Assembly: GCF_000425305.1 (NCBI RefSeq)
Contig: NZ_AUDE01000014.1
Span: 99,997-163,996, forward strand
Length of the DNA: 64,000 bases
Direction of reading: 5' to 3'
Source: Psychroserpens burtonensis DSM 12212
Lineage (GTDB): Bacteria > Bacteroidota > Bacteroidia > Flavobacteriales > Flavobacteriaceae
The position numbers and the translations under genes were made by a program. The notes below the pieces were generated by a model. The model did not search any database, was not told the origin of the DNA, and worked only from the letters and a program-made list of their open reading frames with translations. Shown in pieces: positions 47,926 to 56,503 of the stretch (position 1 is its first letter; every line of letters begins with the position of its first letter).

Positions 47926-49344
47926 ATGAAAAAGATTTTAACCCTAGTATTTATCTCTATGTTAGGTGGAATAATAGCACTATCTGCCTATACTCTCTTT
48001 TTAGAAAAAGAGCAAATTGTAAAATTTGAAGGCGAGCAAGAGCAACCGCAGTTCTTGAATGCAAACTATAATGCAAAAACAACAAACGTATTAAATACAA
48101 ACGCACCTGATTTCACAGTAGCAGCAGAAAACACAATTAACTCTGTAGTACATGTCAAAAACACTGCTTTAGTCTCTAGAGCTGCGTCGTTTGAAGACCT
48201 GTTTTATGGTCGTCAATCTCAACAAAGAACTCAAGTAGGAACAGGAAGTGGTGTTATCATCTCTCCAGACGGTTATATCATCACCAACAACCATGTGATT
48301 ACTGGATCTAATACAATTTCAATCACGCTTAACGATAATCGTGTTTTTGATGCCATATTAATAGGTACTGATGAAAAAACAGACATTGCACTTTTAAAAA
48401 TTGAATCAGAAGATGATTTACCAGCAATCGAGTTTGGCGATTCAGACACTGCTAAAGTTGGCGAATGGGTTTTAGCTGTCGGTAATCCTTTTAATTTAAC
48501 CTCAACAGTAACTGCAGGAATTATTAGCGCAAAAGCTCGTGATTTATCTGGTAAAAACTCTCAGTCATTTATTCAAACCGATGCTGCTATAAATCCAGGG
48601 AACTCTGGTGGAGCATTAGTAAATTCTACTGGACAACTTATTGGAATAAATACAGCTATTTCTTCACAAACAGGTTCTTATATTGGATATTCATTTGCAG
48701 TACCTAGTAATATTGCTAAAAAAGTAATCCAAGACATTATAGAATATGGTGATGTACAAGAAAGTATTTTAGGAGTTTCTGGTGGAGCATTGTCAAGTCG
48801 AGCTGCTCAAGAATTTGGAGTCAACGCTACTCAGGGGTTTTTCGTAAAAGATGTTGAAGACAATACTGGTGCCAAAAAAGCAGGAATTAAAAGTGGTGAT
48901 ATCATTACTAAACTTGACAATATAGAGATCTCTAAATTTTCAGATTTAAGTGGTTACTTAAAAACCAAGCGTCCAAATGATGTGGTTAATGTGGAAATTC
49001 TCAGAGACCGCGAAATAAAATCTATACCAGTGACGCTTTCTAAAAGTGATATTGTAAGTGTTGATTTTATTGATATGGAATTACGCAACCTTCCGCAGAG
49101 ATTTAAAAAGAAAACAGATATCACTGAAGGAGTCGTGGTACAATCTAATAAAAACAAGTACTTATATACAAAGTTAGGGATTAGACCAGGATATATTATT
49201 ACTGGTATTAACGATATCCCAATTAAGACGATTGAAGATATTCAAGAATTTGTTGCGAAATATGGTAGCAATGCTCAGGATACAATTTTTAAACTAGAAT
49301 ATATGAATACAAATTTAGAACGAAAAGAAGTACTATTTAGATAG
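47926..49344 (+). CDS. HtrA/DegQ-type periplasmic serine protease
   Basis: A 472-residue protease with an N-terminal membrane or signal segment (LTLVFISMLGGIIALSAYT). The trypsin-like domain has the triad H123 (TNNHVI), D153 (TDIALL) and S227 (NPGNSGGAL). Two PDZ domains follow (about 280-365 and 395-472). It degrades misfolded envelope proteins. Single-gene unit with a terminator after it. Confidence 0.94.
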   Translation: MKKILTLVFISMLGGIIALSAYTLFLEKEQIVKFEGEQEQPQFLNANYNAKTTNVLNTNAPDFTVAAENTINSVVHVKNTALVSRAASFEDLFYGRQSQQRTQVGTGSGVIISPDGYIITNNHVITGSNTISITLNDNRVFDAILIGTDEKTDIALLKIESEDDLPAIEFGDSDTAKVGEWVLAVGNPFNLTSTVTAGIISAKARDLSGKNSQSFIQTDAAINPGNSGGALVNSTGQLIGINTAISSQTGSYIGYSFAVPSNIAKKVIQDIIEYGDVQESILGVSGGALSSRAAQEFGVNATQGFFVKDVEDNTGAKKAGIKSGDIITKLDNIEISKFSDLSGYLKTKRPNDVVNVEILRDREIKSIPVTLSKSDIVSVDFIDMELRNLPQRFKKKTDITEGVVVQSNKNKYLYTKLGIRPGYIITGINDIPIKTIEDIQEFVAKYGSNAQDTIFKLEYMNTNLERKEVLFR

Positions 49345-49362
49345 TTGTAGTTGGTTAGTGAT

Positions 49363-49398
49363 AAAACCCTTAAGAATATTGAATTCTAAAGGGTTTTT
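49363..49398 (+). terminator. intrinsic terminator after htrA
   Basis: AAACCCTT and AAGGGTTT are the outer stem, extended by a partly paired AAGAAT/ATTCT inner stem, with a T run on the right. Confidence 0.65.
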
Positions 49399-49438
49399 AA
49401 TTTTCAATAAATACACTCCGAAAACGTTTGAAATATAG

Positions 49439-49446
49439 TATTTTTG
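49439..49446 (+). promoter_or_regulatory. -7 promoter element of gap
   Basis: TATTTTTG matches TAnnTTTG, 37 bases upstream of the gap start. The -33 region is not well matched. Confidence 0.5.
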
Positions 49447-49483
49447 CCAAAATTTTAAACAACACAACACTAAATTAAATACA

Positions 49484-50932
49484 ATGGGTTTGAACGGAAC
49501 TTATGAAAAAGAACTCGCTTTTCAAGCAGACCGGAGACGAGCTACAGTCGAATTTATTAAAATTGTTAGCGACCTTTGGTATGACAAATCAATAGAATTA
49601 GTACTCTTTAGAAACCAGTTAATTGATCGTAATGTCAGCGAAATTTTAAATCTCCATGAATATGCTGGAGAATTCGTACAAAAACCAATCTCTATTTTTG
49701 ATTCGGTAGAAATTGCTCAAGCTATTTTGGTTTTAGACATGCCTCCATCCAAACTAGATATTGGAAAGTTAACTTATGAATTTCATTTAGAAGACGAAAC
49801 GTATAGTAATGCTACAGCTTTTGTTGCTGCTAAACTAAAAGACGCAAAGAAAAATAAAGCTATTGAGCCAAAGGACGTTGTCCTTTATGGTTTTGGTAGA
49901 ATTGGTCGTTTAGTTGCTAGGGAGTTAATGACTAAAACTGGCAAAGGTAGCCAGCTAAGATTAAGAGCTATCGTGACTCGAGGTACTATTGACAAAACCG
50001 TTTTAGAAAAACGAGCATCGTTATTACGTAATGATTCTGTTCATGGCGATTTCTCTGGAACTGTAACTGCAGATGTAAAAAACAATGTTTTAATTATTAA
50101 TGGAACTACTGTAAATATTATTTCTGCAAACGCTCCCGAAGATATAGATTACACAAAATACGGCATCAAAAACGCATTAGTTATTGATAATACTGGTGCC
50201 TTTAGAGATGACAAAGCCTTAAAAAGACATTTGAAGTCTAAAGGTGTAGATAAAATATTATTAACTGCTCCAGGAAAAGGAGTACCCAATATTGTTCATG
50301 GTGTCAATCATTTAGAATACAACCCTGATAAGGTTCATATATTTTCTGCTGCATCATGCACAACAAATGCCATTACACCTGTACTAAAAGTTATGGAAGA
50401 TGCATTTGGTGTCATAAGCGGACATTTAGAAACGATTCATGCCTACACAAATGATCAAAACTTAGTTGATAATTTCCACGGGAAATATCGTCGTGGTAGA
50501 GCTGCGGCACTCAATATGGTAATTACAGAGACTGGAGCAGGTCAAGCTGTCACTAAGGCACTGCCCTCTTTTGAAGGCAAACTAACATCTAATGCTATTA
50601 GAGTCCCTGTCCCAAACGGATCTTTAGCAATACTTAATTTAGAATTAGATAAAGAAACTTCAATAGAAGGAATTAACACCGTCATTAAAAAACATGCACT
50701 AGAAGGTAATCTTGTAGAGCAAATTAAATATGAAATGAACGATGAGTTGGTTTCTAGTGATATTGTTGGTTGCTCTGCTCCTGCGATTTATGATAGTAAG
50801 GCAACAATTGTTCGCACAGATGGCAAAAATGCGATCCTATATATATGGTATGATAATGAATATGGCTATAGCCATCAAGTAATTAGATTGGCAAAATATA
50901 TTGCCAAAGTAAGACGTTTTACGTATTATTAA
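49484..50932 (+). CDS. gap: glyceraldehyde-3-phosphate dehydrogenase, long N-terminal form
   Basis: A 482-residue GAPDH of central carbon metabolism. The NAD-binding GFGRIGR begins at G136, and the catalytic C292 is in AASCTTNA. Normal GAPDH is about 335 residues, so about 130 extra residues form an N-terminal extension (2-130) rich in helices. This long type is common in flavobacteria, sometimes besides a normal-length copy. The motif ILYIWYDNEYGYSHQ replaces the usual SWYDNE pattern with small changes. The cofactor preference cannot be told. The gene is monocistronic with a terminator. Confidence 0.92.
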   Translation: MGLNGTYEKELAFQADRRRATVEFIKIVSDLWYDKSIELVLFRNQLIDRNVSEILNLHEYAGEFVQKPISIFDSVEIAQAILVLDMPPSKLDIGKLTYEFHLEDETYSNATAFVAAKLKDAKKNKAIEPKDVVLYGFGRIGRLVARELMTKTGKGSQLRLRAIVTRGTIDKTVLEKRASLLRNDSVHGDFSGTVTADVKNNVLIINGTTVNIISANAPEDIDYTKYGIKNALVIDNTGAFRDDKALKRHLKSKGVDKILLTAPGKGVPNIVHGVNHLEYNPDKVHIFSAASCTTNAITPVLKVMEDAFGVISGHLETIHAYTNDQNLVDNFHGKYRRGRAAALNMVITETGAGQAVTKALPSFEGKLTSNAIRVPVPNGSLAILNLELDKETSIEGINTVIKKHALEGNLVEQIKYEMNDELVSSDIVGCSAPAIYDSKATIVRTDGKNAILYIWYDNEYGYSHQVIRLAKYIAKVRRFTYY

Positions 50933-50950
50933 TCTAGAGTATACAGAGAT

Positions 50951-50986
50951 AAAAAAATCCCATTTGCTAAAAACGGGATTTTTTTT
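50951..50986 (+). terminator. intrinsic terminator after gap
   Basis: ATCCC (57-61 of this hundred) pairs with GGGAT, with an A run before and eight T after, 20 bases beyond the gap stop. Confidence 0.75.
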
Positions 50987-51049
50987 ATGTTTTGAAGCAA
51001 CCTTTTACCAATTATAGCATCTACCTATTGTAATTAGAAAACAATCACT

Positions 51050-51574
51050 ATGAAATTAAAAGCCGTTGTAGTATTACTAATATGCTGTAGTCTATTTTTT
51101 CAATCTTGTTGGCTCACAGATACAGAAGATGACGTCCTGCCGCAAATTCAAGAATATTATGAACCTGTGACGATGCAACGTTCAGAATTTAATGCAACAA
51201 CCATATTGCAAACCACAGCAGAAGTGATCGTAAACTCGGGAAAGATTTATGTTAAAGATAATTTTATATTTATTAATGAGTGCAATAAAGGATTCCATAT
51301 TATTGACAATACAGATCCTACAAACCCACAAAATATCGCTTTTCTTAACGTATTAGGGTCTTCAGATTTGACGATAAAGGGGAATTCAGTTTATGTAAAT
51401 AATGCAACAGATTTATTAGCGATCACACTAAATCCGCAATTAGGCATTATGGAGATTACCAAGCGTGTGCCGAATGCTTTTCCGCAGATAACTTCACCAT
51501 TTGGGAACATATACTATGGCGCCAATGAGGACGAAGTGGTTGTAGATTGGATTTTCAACGGAAACATCAACTAA
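51050..51574 (+). CDS. short LVIVD-repeat-like lipoprotein
   Basis: A 174-residue protein with a signal and lipobox-like SC (LFFQSCWLTD). The body has propeller-like repeats such as IFINECNKGFHIIDNTDPTNPQ and SVYVNNATDLLAI, which resemble LVIVD repeats. Only two repeats fit in its length, so by itself it is too short for a full propeller. It is followed closely by a second, related lipoprotein. It may be a shortened paralogue or the partner of that protein. Confidence 0.65.
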   Translation: MKLKAVVVLLICCSLFFQSCWLTDTEDDVLPQIQEYYEPVTMQRSEFNATTILQTTAEVIVNSGKIYVKDNFIFINECNKGFHIIDNTDPTNPQNIAFLNVLGSSDLTIKGNSVYVNNATDLLAITLNPQLGIMEITKRVPNAFPQITSPFGNIYYGANEDEVVVDWIFNGNIN

Positions 51575-51594
51575 CCAATAAATTGAGCTCAAAA

Positions 51595-52332
51595 ATGAAA
51601 ACATATATACTTATACTTTTAGTACTTATGATGTTTGGTTGCGATTCAGACTCTGCTTCTGGATTATCTCAGAACACTAATGACATTGGAAAAGCAGGTT
51701 CACTTGCCCGTTTTACCACTTACGACGATCATTTGTACTCGGTTGATAACTCAACCCTTAATGTCTTTAGTATTGTTGATAGAGAAAATCCAGTTAAAGT
51801 CAATGAAGTTTTTATTGGTTTTAATATTGAAACCTTATTTAATTTTAAAGAGTTTCTATACGTAGGATCACAAAACGGAATGTACATTTACAGTATCCAA
51901 AATCCTGAGGAACCCTTATATCTTTCTGAAGTTCAACATTTCACGGCTTGTGATCCTGTTGTTGCTAATGCAACTCACGCGTTTGTGACCTTACATGCCG
52001 ATATTGGCTGCGGAACAAACATCAACGTACTAGAAATCTATGACGTTAATGATGTCGTTAACCCTATTTTTATCTCTAGAAGACATTTAACCAAGCCTAT
52101 TGGCCTAGGTTTATATGGTGATTATTTAATCGTTTGTGATGATGAAGTCAAGATTTTTGACATCTCAGATATAGAAAACACATCGCTTATACATTCTATA
52201 AATGGAGATGCTTTTGATGTTATTGTAAATAATGACACACTCATCCTAATTGGAGAAAACGGATTGTATCAATATAGTCTCAACCCAAACAGTATTCAAA
52301 ACACCGAACAATTAAGCACGATTAACATCTAA
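51595..52332 (+). CDS. LVIVD-repeat-like lipoprotein
   Basis: A 245-residue lipoprotein (MMFGC; Cys16) with about five blade-like repeats (YDDHLYSVDNSTLNVFSIVD, GSQNGMYIYSIQNPEEPLYL, EVKIFDISDIENTSLI), resembling LVIVD repeats. Such proteins sit on the outer membrane side and have no known enzyme activity. I start at 51595 (MKTYIL), which gives a correct lipoprotein signal; the ATG at 51547 would overlap the previous gene. The two genes are 20 bases apart. Confidence 0.75.
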   Translation: MKTYILILLVLMMFGCDSDSASGLSQNTNDIGKAGSLARFTTYDDHLYSVDNSTLNVFSIVDRENPVKVNEVFIGFNIETLFNFKEFLYVGSQNGMYIYSIQNPEEPLYLSEVQHFTACDPVVANATHAFVTLHADIGCGTNINVLEIYDVNDVVNPIFISRRHLTKPIGLGLYGDYLIVCDDEVKIFDISDIENTSLIHSINGDAFDVIVNNDTLILIGENGLYQYSLNPNSIQNTEQLSTINI

Positions 52333-52463
52333 AAACTAATTTCATTCGTATATCATAATATTAAATAGCCTTGCATTTTGTGAGGCTAAATTATATACTT
52401 TTTACGCTATAAATTATTATATTGCCAATTATTAATTAGCTATTAATTTTCAACCAAACCAAA

Positions 52464-53072
52464 ATGAAATTTCTTAAAACGCTTTTATTTTCAGCATTAA
52501 CCCTTTTATTATTCTCTACCGCAAACGCTCAAAACTCAAGTGATGACGAAAAACTATCACTAAATAGTGGCACAATAGACAATCAGTTTGAATACGTCAT
52601 TAGACGTTCAAACAGCTGGCAAGATTACAAAACAGTAAAAAAAACGTGGTTATATGCCCTTAAAGCACATACTATAGATTCTCTTAAAGCGGTACATGAT
52701 GATTTGAAAGCGACCCAAGTTATAGTGCAATCTCAATCAAATGAAATTAAAGTTTTAAAAAATAATTTATCTAATACTAAAACGAGTTTAGACAACACCA
52801 TTATTGAAAAAGATAATATGGAGTTATTTGGAATGCCAATGACAAAACCAAATTACAGTCTAACGCTTTGGAGTATTGTTGGTATTTTATCTGCGTTGTT
52901 ATTACTCTTTATTTATAAATACAAAAGCAGTAATTCTATTACTAAGCTAGCCAATACAAGTTTAGCAGAAATAGAAGAAGAATTTGAAGAGCACAGACGT
53001 AATGCTTTAGAACGCGAACAAAAAGTAAGACGACAGCTACAAGACATGATTAACGAGCAGAAAAAATCCTAG
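52464..53072 (+). CDS. exported coiled-coil membrane protein
   Basis: A 202-residue protein with signal peptide (ending FSTANAQ), a heptad-like stretch at about 80-115 (VIVQSQSNEIKVLKNN), a membrane helix at about 130-150 (WSIVGILSALLLLFIYKY) and a charged helical tail. The tail (EEEFEEHRRNALEREQKVRRQLQDM) should be cytoplasmic. Homologues in flavobacteria are sometimes called tRNA (guanine-N1)-methyltransferase; nothing here supports that name, and the real TrmD lies 1.5 kb downstream. The function is unknown. Confidence 0.75.
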   Translation: MKFLKTLLFSALTLLLFSTANAQNSSDDEKLSLNSGTIDNQFEYVIRRSNSWQDYKTVKKTWLYALKAHTIDSLKAVHDDLKATQVIVQSQSNEIKVLKNNLSNTKTSLDNTIIEKDNMELFGMPMTKPNYSLTLWSIVGILSALLLLFIYKYKSSNSITKLANTSLAEIEEEFEEHRRNALEREQKVRRQLQDMINEQKKS

Positions 53073-53144
53073 TTAATTAACTGTCATTACTAAGACGCCA
53101 CCCCAAATCGTTTTTTAGCGATGAAAGAATCTAATAATATCAAT

Positions 53145-53176
53145 AAAAATCTGTAATTTTAATTATAGATTTTTTT
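53145..53176 (+). terminator. terminator-like hairpin ending at the next start codon
   Basis: AAAAATCT pairs with AGATTTTT across a 14-base loop and runs into a T tract that ends at the base before the GNAT start codon (53177). It could terminate the coiled-coil gene or act within the GNAT leader. Confidence 0.45.
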
Positions 53177-53611
53177 ATGACTATAACTCACGCAAAACTT
53201 AAAGACTTAGACTCTTTAGCATCGCTTTTTGATAGCTATCGTGTATTCTACAATCAAGACTCTAACATAGAAGTTGCAAAACGCTTTTTAAAACAGCGCA
53301 TGATTAGAGATGATTCCATCATCTATATCGCCAATGATAATGATAAAGCTATTGGCTTTGCACAACTGTATCCTTTGTTCTCGTCGGTTTCTATGCAACC
53401 TATGTATTTACTAAATGATTTGTTCGTGAGTTCAAAACATCGCAGTCAAGGCATTGGAGAAGCATTGGTTAATCGCGCTAAACATTTATGTGTGTCAGAA
53501 AACAACAAAGGTCTAGCTATTCAGACTGCTTTTAATAATCCTGCGCAACATTTATATAAGCGATTGGGGTTCATAAAAGATACTAATTTACAGTTTTTTT
53601 TGGAGTACTAA
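53177..53611 (+). CDS. GNAT family N-acetyltransferase
   Basis: A 144-residue acetyltransferase (ITHAKLKDLDSLASLFDSYR start; acetyl-CoA loop HRSQGIGEALVNRA; end HLYKRLGFIKD). The start at 53177 is needed to keep the first strand, although a hairpin with a T run ends just before it. Substrate not predictable. Confidence 0.82.
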   Translation: MTITHAKLKDLDSLASLFDSYRVFYNQDSNIEVAKRFLKQRMIRDDSIIYIANDNDKAIGFAQLYPLFSSVSMQPMYLLNDLFVSSKHRSQGIGEALVNRAKHLCVSENNKGLAIQTAFNNPAQHLYKRLGFIKDTNLQFFLEY

Positions 53612-53625
53612 ATAAAATAACACCT

Positions 53626-53985
53626 ATGAAATTTAAACACCTTTATCTCCTACTCGCTATTTTAGGATTGATTTACACCTGGTATTTCAATATTCAATTT
53701 TACCTAACGGAAACAGATACGTCCGTAACAAATTTTATAGCCTTAACCAAAACGACACTTCCAGCGCAATCTATCATTGCAGATATTACAATCGTTGTTA
53801 TCACTTTTTTAGTCTGGATAATTTACGAATCCATAAAACTGAAAATTAAGTTTTGGTGGATTGTAATTCCACTCACCTTCTTGGTGGCTATAGCTTTTAG
53901 CTTTCCTTTGTTTCTATATATGAGAGCTAATCGATTAGAGAGGATTGCTATTGATAAGAGTTCGAACATGTCGAATAACGGCTAA
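53626..53985 (+). CDS. DUF2834 membrane protein
   Basis: A 119-residue inner-membrane protein with three helices (LYLLLAILGLIYTWYF, IIADITIVVITFLVWIIYE, WWIVIPLTFLVAIAFSFPLFLY). It fits DUF2834, a family of unknown function. It lies 14 bases after the GNAT gene and is probably on the same transcript. Confidence 0.72.
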   Translation: MKFKHLYLLLAILGLIYTWYFNIQFYLTETDTSVTNFIALTKTTLPAQSIIADITIVVITFLVWIIYESIKLKIKFWWIVIPLTFLVAIAFSFPLFLYMRANRLERIAIDKSSNMSNNG

Positions 53986-54068
53986 TTACAACACGCAACG
54001 TGATCCATTATCCTCAACCTAAAAATGATTGAGGAATCAATCAATTACCAAACTAATAAAAGAATGAT

Positions 54069-54485
54069 ATGAACATAAAAGACGACACAATTAGCAAAGG
54101 TTTTATTATCGCTGGATTAATGAATATGTCTGTACTCGTGTTTTCTAAATTCTTCACTAATCCTGTTATTCCTCAGTCTGATCCTGATGTAATGTCAAAT
54201 TTTGGGCTACTAATGATTCTTATTTGGGGCTTGGCTTATATTTCAGTCGCAAAAACATATCATAATATCAAATGGCTAGTTTTGGTATTTGCAATCGAAA
54301 AATTGATCTACGGACTTGTTTGGAGTCAATGGATGTTTAATAATTCTGTGTCAGATGTTTTTGATAGAGATGCAATGGCTGGGATATTCTTTTCTGTTTA
54401 CGGTATTAATGATTGGGCATTTTGCATATTCTTTATACTCGTATTCTTCCGTTTAAATTCACATAAAAATAAAGTACATCAATAG
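54069..54485 (+). CDS. four-helix membrane protein, unknown
   Basis: A 138-residue protein with about four hydrophobic helices and short loops. I do not recognise the family with certainty; the layout (WGLAYISVAKTYHNIKWLVLVFAIEKL) is like small DUF4345-type membrane proteins. It lies between a DUF2834 gene and trmD and has no other context. Confidence 0.62.
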   Translation: MNIKDDTISKGFIIAGLMNMSVLVFSKFFTNPVIPQSDPDVMSNFGLLMILIWGLAYISVAKTYHNIKWLVLVFAIEKLIYGLVWSQWMFNNSVSDVFDRDAMAGIFFSVYGINDWAFCIFFILVFFRLNSHKNKVHQ

Positions 54486-54582
54486 GTTTGAAATGCGATT
54501 ACTTGCTGAGTCTTCATATTTACGAAGAAAACATTATACAACAGGCTCAAAAAAACAATTCATCAAATACCTCAATTAACTC

Positions 54583-54590
54583 TATCTTTG
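54583..54590 (+). promoter_or_regulatory. -7 promoter element of trmD
   Basis: TATCTTTG followed by C, 19 bases upstream of the trmD ATG. There is no clear -33 TTG. Confidence 0.5.
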
Positions 54591-54609
54591 CATTCCAAAA
54601 TCAATTACA

Positions 54610-55287
54610 ATGCGAATAGATATCATAACTGTATTACCAGAATTGCTCAAAAGCCCTTTTGAAGCTTCTATCTTAAAGCGCGCTATTGAAGCCAAATTGG
54701 TAAGTGTACATTTTCACAACTTAAGAGATTTTGCAACTGGCGGCTACAAAGCCATTGACGACACACAATTTGGAGGTGGTGCTGGTATGGTCATGATGAT
54801 AGAACCGATAGATAAGTGTATCACTAAATTACAAAGTGAACGCGACTACGATGAGATTATTTATATGACGCCCGATGGTGAACGTCTTAATCAAGGTATT
54901 GCTAATCAAGTATCACTCAAGGAAAATATTATTATTCTCTGCGGGCATTATAAAGGTGTTGATCAACGTGTTCGCGATAAATTTATGACCAGAGAAATTT
55001 CTATTGGTGATTATGTCTTGTCTGGTGGCGAATTAGGTGCTGCAGTTTTGTGTGATGCTATTATAAGATTAATACCTGGTGTTTTAGGTAATGAGACTTC
55101 TGCGTTGACAGATTCTTTCCAAGATGGATTACTAGCTCCTCCAATTTACACTAAACCAAGAGAGTATGATGGTATGAAAGTTCCTTCCGTCTTATTTAGC
55201 GGAAATTTTCCCGAAATAGAAAAATGGCGTGAGGAGCAAGCTTACGATAGAACTAAAAGGCTTCGTCCCGATTTATTAGACGATTAA
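54610..55287 (+). CDS. trmD: tRNA (guanine-N1-)-methyltransferase
   Basis: TrmD methylates G37 of tRNAs and prevents frameshifting. The 225-residue SPOUT enzyme has the trefoil-knot motifs [13 protein letters not shown] and [13 protein letters not shown]. It starts [13 protein letters not shown], as usual. It is upstream of rplS, a classic linkage, but here the two are separated by 269 bases with an independent promoter for rplS. The usual partners rpsP and rimM are not present. Confidence 0.96.
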   Translation: MRIDIITVLPELLKSPFEASILKRAIEAKLVSVHFHNLRDFATGGYKAIDDTQFGGGAGMVMMIEPIDKCITKLQSERDYDEIIYMTPDGERLNQGIANQVSLKENIIILCGHYKGVDQRVRDKFMTREISIGDYVLSGGELGAAVLCDAIIRLIPGVLGNETSALTDSFQDGLLAPPIYTKPREYDGMKVPSVLFSGNFPEIEKWREEQAYDRTKRLRPDLLDD

Positions 55288-55453
55288 TAAATAATTATAA
55301 AGATCTCATGATTGTTTGGCCATTGCAGCCTTATGTAGCAACTCGCTTAGAGCAACTGCGGAAAACAAGCCTAAACTTTTATTTAACACTGCAACTCAGA
55401 TTAGAGACTTGCCAATCTTAGAAAAAGTAACATCAAAAAATATAAAGTAATAA

Positions 55454-55483
55454 TTGTCCATTATTAATTATTAACTATCTTTG
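55454..55483 (+). promoter_or_regulatory. promoter of rplS (TTG-N19-TATCTTTG)
   Basis: TTG at 55454-55456 is followed after 19 bases by TATCTTTG (55476-55483), a full match to the Bacteroidota -33/-7 consensus. Transcription would start near 55488, giving a leader of about 70 nt. Confidence 0.75.
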
Positions 55484-55487
55484 CACC

Positions 55488-55556
55488 CACTTTTAGATTA
55501 ACCTCTGGCGAGAATCGTGAATGTTGATTTGAAACAATCATTATAAATAGTATAAA
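55488..55556 (+). ncRNA. probable rplS leader RNA (L19 leader, flavobacterial type)
   Basis: The leader between promoter and rplS can form two hairpins. The first is GATT...CTC-TGGC-GAG-AATC at 55496-55516, and the second is TGATT/AATCA around TGAAAC at 55525-55540. I recall that a leader family for L19 in flavobacteria has been described; this stretch is a candidate member. Its job would be feedback control by L19. Confidence 0.5.
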
Positions 55557-55910
55557 ATGAGTTCTTTAGTAAAATTTGTACAAGACGAGTTTGTAACAAA
55601 AAAAGATTTTCCAGCATTTGGAGCTGGTGATACATTAACAGTGTATTACGAAATTAGAGAAGGAGAAAAAGTACGAACACAGTTTTTTAAAGGTGTGGTA
55701 TTACAGGTTAAAGGATCTGGTTCTTCTCAAACATTCACAATTAGAAAAATGTCTGGTACAGTTGGTGTTGAACGTATCTTCCCAATTAATTTACCTGCAC
55801 TTCAAAAAATTGAAGTTAATAAGAAAGGTAAAGTTAGAAGAGCAAGAATCTTTTACTTTAGAGGCCTTACTGGTAAGAAAGCAAGAATTAAAGAGGTTAG
55901 AAGAAAATAA
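55557..55910 (+). CDS. rplS: 50S ribosomal protein L19
   Basis: A 117-residue ribosomal protein at the 30S-50S interface. The strings FPAFGAGDTLTVYYEI, FKGVVLQVKGSG, RKMSGTVGVERIFPIN and RRARIFYFRGLTGKKARIKE are typical. It has its own promoter and leader and a perfect-palindrome terminator. Confidence 0.97.
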   Translation: MSSLVKFVQDEFVTKKDFPAFGAGDTLTVYYEIREGEKVRTQFFKGVVLQVKGSGSSQTFTIRKMSGTVGVERIFPINLPALQKIEVNKKGKVRRARIFYFRGLTGKKARIKEVRRK

Positions 55911-55932
55911 CCTTCAACCACATAAGTTTTAT

Positions 55933-55962
55933 AAAGCCTTGACAATTAATTGTCAAGGCTTT
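55933..55962 (+). terminator. intrinsic terminator of rplS
   Basis: A 30-base perfect palindrome: AAAGCCTTGACAATT followed at once by its reverse complement, then T-rich sequence. Confidence 0.85.
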
Positions 55963-55968
55963 ATTTAT

Positions 55969-56010
55969 TTATCAACGTTATCAACAAAAGTTAATAAGTG
56001 TAGTTGATAA
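55969..56010. other. cluster of three DnaA-box-like 9-mers
   Basis: TTATCAACG (55969-55977) and TTATCAACA (55978-55986) are directly adjacent, and AGTTGATAA (56002-56010) is the same motif on the other strand. Each differs by one or two bases from TTATCCACA. The site lies in a 945-base AT-rich gap without large genes and could be part of an origin or a DnaA-titration site. Confidence 0.35.
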
Positions 56011-56290
56011 AATGTGAATATCTAAATCCCTTATAAATTTGAAATTATTAAACAAAAACATATATTTATAGAACAATTAACAACAAACCGCGTTTGTTTT
56101 TGAATTAACTTTCAAATTAGTGTTAAATTGTAATAAATAAATGTTCTTTATTTTAGATACCGTTTTTTGAGGTTTTAGAAAAATCATGAAGCTTAAAAAG
56201 TACATTAATTGTGTAAACAAGTAATCACTGTTTAAGTGGAAAGCTTCTAAAAAGTAGCAGAATCGAAAGTGAATGCGAAAATAAAAAGCA

Positions 56291-56449
56291 ATGTCTACTC
56301 AAGTATCCAACACAAATGTGAAAGATACAAGACATCAAGAAAAACAATCTAAACGAAGCCAAGTAGTGACAAGTCAATACCTTTTGATAGTTATGAACCG
56401 TTTCATTGATTTAGTGATGCTTGAATTGAAAAAGACACAAGAACAGTAG
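56291..56449 (+). CDS. small open reading frame inside the 56.2-56.6 kb transcript
   Basis: ATG to TAG encodes 52 residues, hydrophilic at first and with a possible amphipathic helix at the end (MNRFIDLVMLELKKTQEQ). I do not recognise it. It lies within a stretch that also forms hairpins, so it may be a real small protein, a leader-peptide type gene or a chance frame. A 12-codon frame (MKLKKYINCVNK) begins near 56187. Confidence 0.3.
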   Translation: MSTQVSNTNVKDTRHQEKQSKRSQVVTSQYLLIVMNRFIDLVMLELKKTQEQ

Positions 56450-56503
56450 TTTAATTGTCTTGATTTTAACAGCAATGTTAAATAGATCATGTTAAGCTAT
56501 TTC

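Noticed and set aside
52464..53072. Annotation as tRNA (guanine-N1)-methyltransferase
   Set aside because: The protein has a signal peptide, coiled coil and one membrane helix and no SPOUT motifs; the true trmD is at 54610-55287.
55305..55400. Direct repeats of GCAACT between trmD and rplS
   Set aside because: Three six-base copies at irregular spacing are likely chance or old repeat remnants; no structure or frame is supported.
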